A stretch of 36,216 nt of DNA from CAISIP01 sp031367285 (GTDB taxonomy: Bacteria; Pseudomonadota; Gammaproteobacteria; Burkholderiales; Burkholderiaceae_C), in assembly GCA_031367285.1 (NCBI GenBank), contig JANLPN010000233.1:1-36216 (forward strand). Reading direction: 5' to 3'. The translations under genes and the position numbers were made by a program. Below, piece after piece: positions 25,018 to 33,568 of this stretch. How positions within the stretch are numbered: position 1 is the first letter of the stretch; each line of letters begins with the position of its first letter. The notes below the pieces were generated by a model. The model searched no databases, was not told the DNA's origin, and worked only from the letters and a program-made list of their open reading frames with translations.

Positions 25018-25035
25018 CAGGGTAACGACACCCTG
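25018..25035 (+). other. Short hairpin before a possible small gene
   Basis: CAGGGT-AACGAC-ACCCTG, a 6-base stem and 6-base loop, lies about 37 bases before the small open frame at 25072. It may be a structural element of the leader; support is limited to the pairing. Confidence 0.3.
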
Positions 25036-25071
25036 TCTGGCATCCCGCTGACAACCGAATCAGGTGAAAAA

Positions 25072-25161
25072 ATGCCGACCGATAAATTGTTGGACGTATC
25101 TCCATTGGCGCTGCGTATGAGCAGCCCGTTCAACGCCGGTTATTGGCTGGCGGCCGCCTGA
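25072..25161 (+). CDS. Possible 29-residue small protein
   Basis: An ATG with an excellent AGGTG ribosome site 6 bases upstream opens a 30-codon frame ending in TGA. The peptide starts MPTDKLLDVSPLALRMSSPF and ends with a hydrophobic NAGYWLAAA. I do not recognise it. It lies alone between the barstar gene and a strong terminator, flanked by hairpins. It might be a real small protein, a leader peptide or chance; conservation would decide. Confidence 0.35.
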   Translation: MPTDKLLDVSPLALRMSSPFNAGYWLAAA

Positions 25162-25182
25162 TCCTGTCGAGCGCCAGTTAAC

Positions 25183-25206
25183 ACGACGCTGCCTTGTGTG
25201 CGTCGT
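25183..25206 (+). other. Hairpin just before the bidirectional terminator
   Basis: ACGACGC and GCGTCGT pair as a 7-base stem with a 10-base loop, 10 bases ahead of the strong terminator. It could be part of a structured 3' end or a small RNA. Confidence 0.3.
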
Positions 25207-25216
25207 CGGAAAGTTG

Positions 25217-25245
25217 AAAAGCCCGTCTCCCGCGACGGGCTTTTT
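25217..25245. terminator. Strong bidirectional intrinsic terminator
   Basis: AAAAGCCCGTC-TCCCGC-GACGGGCTTTT gives an 11-base stem with A and T tracts on either side (T run 25241-25245; A run 25217-25220). It ends the plus-strand barnase-barstar region and, read the other way, lies right at the ksgA stop and ends the lptD-surA-ksgA run. Confidence 0.85.
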
Positions 25246-26057
25246 CATGCGTGCTGCGCCAGCGCCACGTATTCCGCAACGCTGACTTCTTCGGCCCGGC
25301 GCTGTACATCAAAGGCCCCTGCGAACGCGTGGTTTGACAGCCACGTGCCCAGTGTGTGGCGCAATAATTTGCGCCTTTGCCCAAACGCCACCTGCACAAT
25401 TTCACTGAGCCTGCGCACGTCCAACAGCGCCGCGTCCTGCCGCGGCAGCATCCGGACCACGGCGCTGTCCACCCGTGGTGGTGGCTCAAAACTGCCGGGC
25501 GGGACATGCAAAACATTCTCCATCGCGTAGCGCCATTGCAGCATGACGCTGAGGCGCCCGTAAGCCGAAGTACACGGACTCGCCACCATGCGTTCAACCA
25601 CTTCCTTTTGCAGCATGAAGTGCTGGTCCGCGATGAGTTCCGCAAACCCGAGCAGGTGAAACAGGATCGGCGTGGAGATGTTGTACGGGAGGTTACCCAC
25701 GACGCGCAGCTTCGATGCTGATTCTTCAGACCGACCGCCGGCTTGCGCACAAGATACCCGGGCAAGCTCGGCAAAGTTCACTTTCAATACATCCGATTCG
25801 ATCACCGTCAGATCGGTCCGCATACGCAATCGGCTGGCAAGGTCTCGATCAAGCTCGATCACGGTGAGATGGCCCAGCCGCTCCACCAATGGCTGGGTCA
25901 AAGCGGCAAGGCCGGGCCCAATTTCGACCATCCATTGCCCGGCCTTGGGTGCGACGATGCCCACAATGGCGGCAATGATGGACGGCTCGATCAGGAAATG
26001 CTGGCCAAAACGTTTTCGCGGCGTATGCTTGCGCAGCGCGCCGTCCCTGGCTCTCAA
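25245..26057 (-). CDS. rsmA: 16S rRNA dimethyladenosine transferase (RsmA/KsgA)
   Basis: The protein has the RsmA opening HTPRKRFGQHFL, the S-adenosylmethionine motif VEIGPGLAALTQPL, VIELDRDLA, and the catalytic NLPYNIS (motif IV), then PPPRVDSAVVRM. It dimethylates two adjacent adenines near the 3' end of 16S rRNA. No ATG lies upstream of the conserved start: a TTG at 26057, preceded by AGGTGGGGG, gives 270 residues and is preferred. A TTG at 26135 overlapping the surA stop (TTGA) would give 296 residues. Usual length is 255-275. It follows surA; pdxA, which sits between them in many gammaproteobacteria, is absent. Confidence 0.93.
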   Translation of the reverse strand: MRARDGALRKHTPRKRFGQHFLIEPSIIAAIVGIVAPKAGQWMVEIGPGLAALTQPLVERLGHLTVIELDRDLASRLRMRTDLTVIESDVLKVNFAELARVSCAQAGGRSEESASKLRVVGNLPYNISTPILFHLLGFAELIADQHFMLQKEVVERMVASPCTSAYGRLSVMLQWRYAMENVLHVPPGSFEPPPRVDSAVVRMLPRQDAALLDVRRLSEIVQVAFGQRRKLLRHTLGTWLSNHAFAGAFDVQRRAEEVSVAEYVALAQHA

Positions 26058-26131
26058 TCGTTGCCCCCACCTGCCACGGACCCCGGGGCCACTGGCAGTA
26101 AAAAGGGGGACGCAGGATTCCTCACTGGCCG

Positions 26132-27496
26132 TCAACCGGGAGGTTCCCGCATCTCCACATAGGCGCGCGCGCGCAGGTCCTGAACCCAGGTGAGGTAAGC
26201 CTCGTCGAGCTTTTTTTCGCGCAGCATCGCGCGCACCGCCGCACGCTGTTCGCGCTGGCTAAGCGGTACCGCACGACGCTCCTTGACCTCGATAAGGTGC
26301 ACCCCAAAACGCGAAGTCAGCGGCTCGCTTATCTCGCCCGGCGCAAGCGCGTTCATGACCTCCTCAAATTCCGGCACAAACTGGCCTGGGCCAGCCCAAC
26401 CCAGATCTCCTCCCTGGGCCGCGCTACCGTCTTGCGAGTTTTCCCGGGCCAGAGCGGCAAAATCTGCCTGGCCGGCCAGAATCCGCTTTCTGAAATCCAT
26501 CAGTTTTTCGCGCGCCGCGGACTCACTCAGCTGGGGCGACAACCGCAACAGGATATGGCTGGCCTTCGTCTGCACCACCGACGCGGCAGGCAAACCGCCA
26601 GCGCGCCTTTCCAGCAGCTTGAGGACGTGAATGCCGGCCCCAGAGCGCACCAGCACCAACGCGCCCACGGCAAGGTCTCGCGTGGCGTCAGTAAAAAGTG
26701 CCGGGTAACGGTCTGCGCGGCGCAGGCCAAGTTGGCCGCCGTTGGCTGCGTCCGGCGCGTCCGAAAACTCACGCGCCAACCCGGCAAAGTCAGCTCCAGA
26801 GCGCGCTCTGTCCAGCACTTTTTGCGCCTTCGCCTGAGCAGCGGCCACCTGCGCCGCGCTGGGATCATCCGGCAGGGCCACCAGTACCTGGGCGAGGTTT
26901 ATCCCCGTCGCTGACTCGTCCTGGTTCTTTTGCTGATCACGCAGGTACTGGTCGATATCAAGCTCGGAGATGCGAACCTTCTGAGTCACCTCCCGCTCCC
27001 GCAGGCGGACCACCATAAGCTGGTCGCGCAGATAGGTGCGAAACTGCGTCCGCGGGATTCCGTCAGCCGCGAGTCGCCGGTAAACCTCGGAAATGTCGAT
27101 CTGGTTCTGGCGCGCGACCGATTGCTCTGCCTCGTCAATTGCCGGTTCTTCAATTTTTATGCCGGTTTCCCGTGCCTGATGCACTTGTGCCCTATCGGTA
27201 ATTAGACGCTCCAGCACGATGTTTGCCAGCTCGCGTGTATCGGGAATCGGCTGTTGCGCCTGGGTCAACTGGCTCACGACGCGCAGCTTCTCCATCCGTA
27301 CCTGGTGGTTGGTAATCGGCTCGGAATTGACGATGGCAACAATGTAATCGGCCGAGCGCTGCGATGCATCAGCCGCCACCGGTGCAACTGCCATGGAGGG
27401 CACACCCGGCAACCGCAGACCCTGGGCGCCGACGGAAAAGGCGACGCAGGCAACGAGGCCGGCGAGCGCTTGGCGCAATGCGCAGTGGATCATCAT
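26132..27496 (-). CDS. surA: Periplasmic chaperone/peptidyl-prolyl isomerase SurA
   Basis: The 454-residue product has a signal peptide (MMIHCALRQALAGLVACVAF, cleavage after VGA), an N-terminal chaperone domain (IVAIVNSEPITNHQVRMEK), and two parvulin domains, the second with ASHILLRL, GDLGWAGPGQFVPEFEEVM and FGVHLIEV. SurA escorts unfolded outer-membrane proteins, including LptD, through the periplasm. Its gene starts 3 bases after the lptD stop, so the substrate and its chaperone are made together. The first parvulin domain is more diverged, as is common in SurA. Confidence 0.95.
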   Translation of the reverse strand: MMIHCALRQALAGLVACVAFSVGAQGLRLPGVPSMAVAPVAADASQRSADYIVAIVNSEPITNHQVRMEKLRVVSQLTQAQQPIPDTRELANIVLERLITDRAQVHQARETGIKIEEPAIDEAEQSVARQNQIDISEVYRRLAADGIPRTQFRTYLRDQLMVVRLREREVTQKVRISELDIDQYLRDQQKNQDESATGINLAQVLVALPDDPSAAQVAAAQAKAQKVLDRARSGADFAGLAREFSDAPDAANGGQLGLRRADRYPALFTDATRDLAVGALVLVRSGAGIHVLKLLERRAGGLPAASVVQTKASHILLRLSPQLSESAAREKLMDFRKRILAGQADFAALARENSQDGSAAQGGDLGWAGPGQFVPEFEEVMNALAPGEISEPLTSRFGVHLIEVKERRAVPLSQREQRAAVRAMLREKKLDEAYLTWVQDLRARAYVEMREPPG

Positions 27497-27499
27497 GAA

Positions 27500-29887
27500 T
27501 CAATCGTAATTGCTGAAGCGGCTGGGCGATGTCGTTGTCTCACGCAGGTACTGGTAACGAGGAATATTCTGTTTCAGGGTCTGCAAGGGATTAACCCCGA
27601 GCCGGGAAAATCCGACAAATTCCAGCTGGAACATGATGCGGCGGTTGGAAGACGAGGTACTGGTTTGCAGCCGCTCCAGCACCACACGGCCCAGCCAGCA
27701 ACCACCGTCGTATTCGAATCCGACGATGGAGTCTACCAACCTGCCTTCACGCAGGCTGAAGTTCAGACGCCCGACACTGTACCAGCGGCCCTCGCCCTGC
27801 CCTTGCCCCGGTGCCAGATTTTCACCACGGTCGCCCCACAGATCATTGACCGGCCACTGCCACCCCACGTCGATCTGTTCGCTGGAGCCACGCTGCAGGC
27901 GGTAGGCGGCGCTCACTACCCGGTAATTCCCCGGGCTGTACCGGCCACCGATAGTGGAGCGGATCGAACGGCCGGCATCTGGGTTGAATTGCACGGTCGA
28001 GTCGAACGACCAGCGCGGGTCCAGGTTCAGCGTGGTGCCCACGAGCACGTCGCTCAGTCCCTTGGACACCGGCGCACCGCCCGGCAAGGTAACGCGCTGG
28101 TCCTTGAAGCGAATGCGCTGCGCAATCCCGAAACGCGCCGCCTCGGCACCGGTATCCGGGTCCAGCAACCGGGTCGAAAGACCCAGCGTCAGAAGACTGC
28201 TGTCTTCTATGCGGTCATTACCGACAAACGAATTTTCGGAATAGATGCTCGCGAAGTTGAAATCATTGGCACCCGAATCGTAGTTTGGCAGCAGGCTCTG
28301 ATCCCGAAACGGTGTGTGGACATAAAACGCCCGCGGCTCCAGTGTCTGGCGAAAGCCGCGCCCAAAATAACTCGCATCGCGCTCGAAAACCAGGCCGCTG
28401 TCCAAACTGAAAGTCGGCAGGACACGGCTGGCCGACGTGGCGCCATTGGCCAACGCGCCGTTGAACTGGTAATTGGTCGCATGCAACTGCAGCTTGGGTG
28501 TGATGAATCCACCCGGCGCAACCCAGGGCCTGCTCACTCGGGCCACGGAAAAAGACCGGCGCCCGTTGACTTGCCCGGTCAACGCCCGGTCGGAATTGAA
28601 TTGGGTCGTATCGGCATCGACCGAAAAGTCAAAACCTGCCACGTCGGTGCGGGCATAGCGCCATGCGAGCTGGGGCATCCGGTCGTAGGGCGGGACAATC
28701 GGCGAAGCCACATCCTGCAAAGTCTGCCACTTGAGCATGCGCAGGCTGGTCGAAAAATAACCGCTCGACCAAGACAGCGACAAATCATTGGGCAGCAGGC
28801 GCTGCGTCAACCAGGGGCTCACGCGCGTGAAATCGCGCCAGTAGTTGTCGTCGCTGACCCGGTTCAGCGAAAGCGATATCCCAAGGTTGCCGAGGGCTGC
28901 CATACCGGTTTCCAGGGAGCCGCTGTGCGCATAGTTCAAGCCCCACCGATTGGTATTGCGCAACTTGTCACTGGGCATGAAGTTGGCCCGGAGCTGGCCC
29001 GCATATGCGGTTTCCATGTACCGGAACTCGCCGCCCAGATCCACGCCCCGTTTGCTCATCACCGAGGGAAACAGTGTCGCATCGCGGTTCGGCGCGATGT
29101 TCCAGTAATACGGGACGGTAATCTCCACGCCATTGACGTTGTCCACGCCAAACGTGGGTGGAAGAAATCCGGATTTCCGTTTGTTGCTGAGCGGGAAACT
29201 GAGTGCCGGAATCGGCAGCACGGGGAAGCCCTTGAAAGTCAACAATGCGCCTTGCGCTTCCCCCACTTCCTCCTCGTTATCGATGCTGATGCTGGCTGCG
29301 CGCAGGATCCAGTCGGGCATCCAGGCCGGGCCCGGCAGACGGCGGCAGGTGGTGTAACTGGCATTGCGGATCAGTGCCCGCTGCTCGTCCACGAAATCCA
29401 CCCGATCAGCCTCTCCATGCCCGCCGTTCTTGAGGAAACGGTAACTCGGATTCTGAAAAAAACCTTCGAACGATTCCACCTTGAGATCCAGCGCCGGGCC
29501 TTCATACACGTCGCCCGCGCGGTTGATGCTCACCGCGCCGCGGGCCCTCGCAAGGTCCTCCGGTTGATAGTAATCCAGCCGGTCGGCGCGTATCACCATG
29601 TCGCCGCGGCGCAACTCGGCCTGGCCTTCGATGACCGTATCCAGATCGGCCCGCGAAGAAATCCGCTCCCCGTAAATAAACGTGGGCAGGGAACTGCGTT
29701 CATTTGCCGGTATCACCTGGCGCAGCATGCGGCTGCTTTTCAGGGCCGGGTCCGCCGCCGGCTCCTGCGCACGCACCCCGGCAACCGGCAGCAACACACA
29801 CACCGGCAATGCAATCCGCCTGGCAAAGGTCCAGAGGCGTCCCGGCCGGGACGCCACAGGTCTGGAGTCATGCAACGAAAAGCGCAT
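27500..29887 (-). CDS. lptD: LPS-assembly outer-membrane protein LptD
   Basis: The ATG at 29887 gives 795 residues starting MRFSLHDSRP with a signal peptide ending GVRAQEP; the frame is open 57 codons further but that part crosses the promoter region. The N-terminal periplasmic OstA part has IEGQAELRRGDMVIRADRLD, and the rest forms the beta barrel with SKRGVDLGGEFRY. Cysteines in ASYTTCRRLPG and DGGCWLGRVV match one of the two non-consecutive disulfides seen in E. coli LptD; the second pair is missing. LptD inserts lipopolysaccharide in the outer leaflet together with LptE. Confidence 0.95.
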   Translation of the reverse strand: MRFSLHDSRPVASRPGRLWTFARRIALPVCVLLPVAGVRAQEPAADPALKSSRMLRQVIPANERSSLPTFIYGERISSRADLDTVIEGQAELRRGDMVIRADRLDYYQPEDLARARGAVSINRAGDVYEGPALDLKVESFEGFFQNPSYRFLKNGGHGEADRVDFVDEQRALIRNASYTTCRRLPGPAWMPDWILRAASISIDNEEEVGEAQGALLTFKGFPVLPIPALSFPLSNKRKSGFLPPTFGVDNVNGVEITVPYYWNIAPNRDATLFPSVMSKRGVDLGGEFRYMETAYAGQLRANFMPSDKLRNTNRWGLNYAHSGSLETGMAALGNLGISLSLNRVSDDNYWRDFTRVSPWLTQRLLPNDLSLSWSSGYFSTSLRMLKWQTLQDVASPIVPPYDRMPQLAWRYARTDVAGFDFSVDADTTQFNSDRALTGQVNGRRSFSVARVSRPWVAPGGFITPKLQLHATNYQFNGALANGATSASRVLPTFSLDSGLVFERDASYFGRGFRQTLEPRAFYVHTPFRDQSLLPNYDSGANDFNFASIYSENSFVGNDRIEDSSLLTLGLSTRLLDPDTGAEAARFGIAQRIRFKDQRVTLPGGAPVSKGLSDVLVGTTLNLDPRWSFDSTVQFNPDAGRSIRSTIGGRYSPGNYRVVSAAYRLQRGSSEQIDVGWQWPVNDLWGDRGENLAPGQGQGEGRWYSVGRLNFSLREGRLVDSIVGFEYDGGCWLGRVVLERLQTSTSSSNRRIMFQLEFVGFSRLGVNPLQTLKQNIPRYQYLRETTTSPSRFSNYD

Positions 29888-29924
29888 CTGCTGAGGCTGG
29901 GTCGGGGAAAAGGATACGGTGCGC

Positions 29925-29952
29925 GTGACGTTTGGGGGCGGGTTTGTAGAAT
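29925..29952 (+). promoter_or_regulatory. Candidate sigma-70 promoter for the AmgK-like gene
   Basis: GTGACG (4 of 6) and TAGAAT (5 of 6) are 16 bases apart in the 74-base lptD/amgK gap. Transcription would begin only a few bases before the ATG at 29962, implying a nearly leaderless message or use of the later start at 30064. Confidence 0.4.
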
Positions 29953-29961
29953 GGATTATCC

Positions 29962-31083
29962 ATGAGCCAACCCGCCACGCCGCCGGACCCGCAATGTGCC
30001 ACGACAGATGCTTCGGGCACTCCAGCGGTTCAATGGAGCGACCCAGCGCGTGGCGCAAGCTTCATGCGCTGGCTGTCAGGCCTGCAAACCGAACACGGCC
30101 TGTACCTCCACAGCCTGCGAGCAGCCTCCGCCGACGCGAGCTTCCGGCGCTACCTGCGCATTGATACACCCCATGGCAGCCGCATCATCATGGACGCCCC
30201 GCCCGGTCAGGAGGATTGCAGGCCTTTCGAGCACGTGGGCCGATTGATGACTGACGCGGGCCTGAACGTACCGCAGGTGCTGGCCTGGGACCAGCCCAAC
30301 GGGTTCATGCTGCTGAGCGACCTGGGCACGCTAACCATGATGGCGTTGCTGGTGCCGGAGCAGCCAGCGGCGAATCTGGGCCACTACCTGCAGGCCGTGG
30401 ACACGCTGCTGATCTGGCAACTGGCCTCCAGGCCGGGCATGCTGCCCGTATGCAACGAAGCCTTGTTGCGCAATGAAATGGAGCTGTTCCCACAGTGGTA
30501 CCTGGCCCAATACCGTGGCATCGTCCCGGATGCCGACATGCGACGTACGCTGGACCAGAGCTTCAATACCATCATTGCGGAAAACCTGGCCTGGCCCAGC
30601 GTCTACGTGCACGGGGACTTCATGCCGCGCAATCTGATGGCCCCCGCGGTATCGTCCGGAGGGCTTGCAGGGCGACTGGGCGTGCTGGATTTCCAGGACG
30701 CGGTGTATGGCCCGATTACCTATGACATCGCAAGCCTCATGCGGGACGCCTTCCTGAGTTGGGAAGAGGATTTTGTGCTCGACGTAACAATCCGGTACTG
30801 GGAAAAGGCCCGCGCCGCGGGGTTGCCGGTAGGACCTGACTTTGGCGCGTTTTACCGCGGTGTCGAATGGATGGGCTTGCAGCGCCATCTTCGGGTGGCT
30901 GGCATCTTTGCCCGGCTGACTTTGCGCGACGGCAAACCCCGCTACCTGGCCGACACACCGCGCTTTATCGGCTACATCCGGGCCACCGCTGCGCGTTACC
31001 GCGAGCTCCGGCCACTGCTGCGTTTGATCGACAAGGTCGAGGGCGTGCAAGACGCGGCGGGTTATGCATTTGGCCGCGTCTAG
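29962..31083 (+). CDS. amgK: AmgK-like N-acetylmuramate/N-acetylglucosamine kinase
   Basis: The 373-residue protein belongs to the aminoglycoside phosphotransferase fold: ASADASFRRYLRI (nucleotide loop region), VYVHGDFMPRNLM with the catalytic Asp, and GVLDFQDAVYGPITYDIASL with the metal-binding Asp. This set is typical of AmgK, which phosphorylates the anomeric carbon of MurNAc or GlcNAc in cell-wall recycling. A Met at 30064 (MRWLSGL) matches the usual family start and would trim 34 extra residues. The gene is divergent from lptD, a conserved placing, but murU, the partner nucleotidyltransferase, is not next to it; rsmE follows instead. Confidence 0.85.
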   Translation: MSQPATPPDPQCATTDASGTPAVQWSDPARGASFMRWLSGLQTEHGLYLHSLRAASADASFRRYLRIDTPHGSRIIMDAPPGQEDCRPFEHVGRLMTDAGLNVPQVLAWDQPNGFMLLSDLGTLTMMALLVPEQPAANLGHYLQAVDTLLIWQLASRPGMLPVCNEALLRNEMELFPQWYLAQYRGIVPDADMRRTLDQSFNTIIAENLAWPSVYVHGDFMPRNLMAPAVSSGGLAGRLGVLDFQDAVYGPITYDIASLMRDAFLSWEEDFVLDVTIRYWEKARAAGLPVGPDFGAFYRGVEWMGLQRHLRVAGIFARLTLRDGKPRYLADTPRFIGYIRATAARYRELRPLLRLIDKVEGVQDAAGYAFGRV

Positions 31084-31141
31084 TTTCGCGGCCTGCCGTG
31101 CCGGCGCGAAAGCGTTTGCAATAGCCGGCAGTCACTGAACC

Positions 31142-31873
31142 ATGCTTGGCGCACCCCGCTTTCATTGCCCCGAGCTTCTGCACACGGGCGCCACGATCGA
31201 ACTGCCGGCGAACGCCACGCGGCACGTTCAGGTGCTGCGCCTGCAACCGGGCGACACCATCACGCTGTTCGGCGGCGCCAACACCGGCGAATTCGACGCC
31301 ACCATCGCCGCCATGGGGCGCAATTCCGTACAAGCCGTCATCGGGCAGCACCACGGCGTGGAGCGCGAATCGCTGCGCGAGGTACATCTGGCCATTGGCA
31401 TGCCGGCCAATGAACGCATGGACTGGCTGGTTGAAAAAGCCACTGAACTCGGTGTGGCCGGGATCCAGCCCCTGATGAGCGAACGCAGCGTGGTGCGCCT
31501 GGACGACGAACGGGCACGGAAAAAGACAGCCCACTGGAACAGCATCGCCGTCGCGGCCTGCGAGCAGTGCGGGCGAAACCGGGTGCCTGCGGTGCAACTT
31601 GTCACCAGCTTGACGGCATGGGGCCGGCAACTCGATAAAACCGGGACCCGCCTTGTGCTCTCGTTGCGCCCCGACGCCCCGGCACTGCGCCAGACAATTG
31701 CCGACGGGCAGTTGGCGGATGGCCCGATCACCGTGTTGTCCGGACCCGAAGGTGGCCTGAGTCTCGCCGAAGAAGCGCTGGCGATCGAACGTGGCTTTGC
31801 GCCGGCCTCATTGGGCACGCGCGTATTCCGGGCGGAAACGGCGGCGCTGGTGGCGCTTACACTGCTTGCATGA
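31142..31873 (+). CDS. rsmE: 16S rRNA m3U1498 methyltransferase RsmE
   Basis: The 243-residue SPOUT-class protein has the N-terminal PUA-like part (LPANATRHVQVLRLQPGD) and the knotted C-terminal domain with PANERMDWLVEKATELGV, then the SAM-binding VLSGPEGGLSLAEE and LGTRVFRAETAALVALTLL. It methylates U1498 in the decoding centre of 16S rRNA. The gene starts 58 bases after the AmgK-like gene and its TGA overlaps the ATG of the transporter gene (ATGA), so those two are coupled. Confidence 0.95.
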   Translation: MLGAPRFHCPELLHTGATIELPANATRHVQVLRLQPGDTITLFGGANTGEFDATIAAMGRNSVQAVIGQHHGVERESLREVHLAIGMPANERMDWLVEKATELGVAGIQPLMSERSVVRLDDERARKKTAHWNSIAVAACEQCGRNRVPAVQLVTSLTAWGRQLDKTGTRLVLSLRPDAPALRQTIADGQLADGPITVLSGPEGGLSLAEEALAIERGFAPASLGTRVFRAETAALVALTLLA

Positions 31874-33048
31874 ACCGAAACCTTGGTCTGCTCGCGGTCT
31901 GCCAGGGCTTGTTCCTCACCAACAATGTAATTTTCATCGCCATCAATGGTTTGATCGGCCTGAGTCTCGCGCCCCTGGGCTGGATGGCAACCTTGCCGGT
32001 CATGGGCTATGTGGTGGGCGGGGCGTTCAGCACGCCACTCGTCGCCCGGACCCAGGCGGCCTGGGGGCGCAAGGTCTCGTTCCAGCTCGGGCTCGTGGTT
32101 GCCATGTTATCGGCGCTGCTGTGTTGTTACGCCGTCGTCGAGCGCAATTTCTGGCTGCTCGTTATTGCCACCGTAGTTGCCGGGTACTACAGCGCCAACG
32201 GGCAGCTATACCGTTTTGCCGCCGCCGAGCTGGCTGCACCTGCTTTTCGCGAGAACGCCATTTCGCTGGTACTGACCGGCGGGCTGATAGGTGCGGTGCT
32301 CGGGCCCACCATCGCCACCCATACCAAGGCATTGTTTGCGATCCCGTTTGCCGGGGCCTACGTGTCCCTGGCGGTTGTGGCGGTGCTGTCCATGGGGCTG
32401 ATGGCTTGCGTGCAATTTCCCGCGTTGCCACCCAAGCCTGCCGGCCACTCCGCCGGCAGGCCGCTTGGAGTGATCATGAGGCAACCGGTTTTTATGGTCT
32501 CCGCCCTGGGCGCGGCATTGGGGTACGGCGTGATGAACCTGCTGATGGCCGCCACGCCGCTGGCCATGCAGGTGTGCAACTTGCCGTTCGAAGACGCGGC
32601 GCTGGTTCTGCAATGGCACGTCATCGGCATGTTCGCGCCGGGGTTCTTCACCGGCCACCTGATCCGCCGCTTTGGCGTCCAGAAGATCATGGCGCTGGGC
32701 GTGCTGCTAAATCTGGTGTGTATTGCTGTGGCCCTGTCGGGCGTCGAACTGCAGCAGTTTGTCATCGCATTGTTTGTGCTGGGGGTGGGCTGGAACCTCT
32801 TGTTCACCGGCAGCACCACTTTGGCCCTGCAGGCTTACCAGCCGGAAGAAAAGGACCGCGCCCAGGCGGCGATCAATTTTTGTGTGTTTGCGGTCATGGC
32901 ACTGACCTCGTTTGCCTCCGGCGCGTTGGTCACGACCCAGGGCTGGAGGCTCCTGAACGTCGGCTCATTGCTCCCCGTCGCGCTGACCGGCCTTGCGCTG
33001 GCCTGGTTTGCAATTCGCGCCAGAGCGCCACGTAATTCGTCCGCGTGA
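31870..33048 (+). CDS. MFS transporter
   Basis: The 392-residue protein has about twelve hydrophobic helices and the MFS loop pattern RTQAAWGRKVSFQLGL between helices 2 and 3. It resembles small-molecule or drug exporters of the YfcJ/YcaD kind, but the substrate cannot be read from sequence. Its start overlaps the rsmE stop by four bases, so expression depends on rsmE translation. No local gene suggests a substrate. Confidence 0.85.
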   Translation: MNRNLGLLAVCQGLFLTNNVIFIAINGLIGLSLAPLGWMATLPVMGYVVGGAFSTPLVARTQAAWGRKVSFQLGLVVAMLSALLCCYAVVERNFWLLVIATVVAGYYSANGQLYRFAAAELAAPAFRENAISLVLTGGLIGAVLGPTIATHTKALFAIPFAGAYVSLAVVAVLSMGLMACVQFPALPPKPAGHSAGRPLGVIMRQPVFMVSALGAALGYGVMNLLMAATPLAMQVCNLPFEDAALVLQWHVIGMFAPGFFTGHLIRRFGVQKIMALGVLLNLVCIAVALSGVELQQFVIALFVLGVGWNLLFTGSTTLALQAYQPEEKDRAQAAINFCVFAVMALTSFASGALVTTQGWRLLNVGSLLPVALTGLALAWFAIRARAPRNSSA

Positions 33049-33084
33049 AGAATCGTCTGGTTTTGACATTGAGGGGAACACACC

Positions 33085-33552
33085 ATGGGCTTGCTTGATT
33101 CGGTATTGGGTTCGGTATTGGGCGGCAACGCGGCGCAGCCAGGGGCGCAGAGCGGGGGGCTGGGCAGCATCCTGGGCGCGCTGGCGAGCAACCCGCAAAT
33201 GCTGCAGGCGGTGACCGGCATGCTGGGCAACGACGGCAGCCATGGCGGCCTGGGCGGCCTGATGGCCAGGTTTCAGCAGGCCGGCCTGGGCGACGTAATC
33301 GGTTCGTGGGTTGGCAGCGGCCAGAACCAGGCCATTTCGGCCGACCAATTACACCAGGTGCTGGGTTCGGACGCCATCTCGGGGCTGGCCGCAAAACTCG
33401 GCATCAATATGGGTGATGCCGAAACCCAGATTTCACAGATCCTGCCGGGGCTGATAGACCACCTGACGCCGCATGGGCAGGCGCCCGCTGGTGGCCTGGG
33501 AAATACCGGTGACCTGATGGGTATGCTGGGCGGCTTGCTGGGTAAGCGTTGA
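33085..33552 (+). CDS. YidB/DUF937-family protein
   Basis: The 155-residue protein is rich in Gly, Leu and Gln and opens MGLLDSVLGSVLG; it holds the DUF937 core LMARFQQAGLGDVIGSWVG, then QNQAISADQLHQVLG and LAAKLGINMGDAE, ending in a Gly/Leu-rich tail. YidB-like proteins are common in proteobacteria and their role is unknown. It has its own ribosome site (GAGGGG) 36 bases after the transporter gene and is convergent with the hydrolase gene, 16 bases away. Confidence 0.88.
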   Translation: MGLLDSVLGSVLGGNAAQPGAQSGGLGSILGALASNPQMLQAVTGMLGNDGSHGGLGGLMARFQQAGLGDVIGSWVGSGQNQAISADQLHQVLGSDAISGLAAKLGINMGDAETQISQILPGLIDHLTPHGQAPAGGLGNTGDLMGMLGGLLGKR

Positions 33553-33568
33553 CAACACCGCCTGCGCG

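Noticed and set aside
24940..25161. Longer 73-codon version of the small protein starting inside the barstar gene
   Set aside because: Its first 44 codons overlap the barstar gene end and the hairpin and have no ribosome site; only the 29-codon start at 25072 has one.
27254..29965. 903-codon plus-strand open frame across lptD and surA
   Set aside because: It is antisense to lptD and surA, whose families are certain. Its translation is rich in Arg, His and Gln without any domain, as expected for a shadow in GC-rich DNA.
31791..33035. 414-codon plus-strand frame over the MFS gene
   Set aside because: Alternative frame of rsmE and the transporter; the real frame has twelve membrane helices, this one has none.
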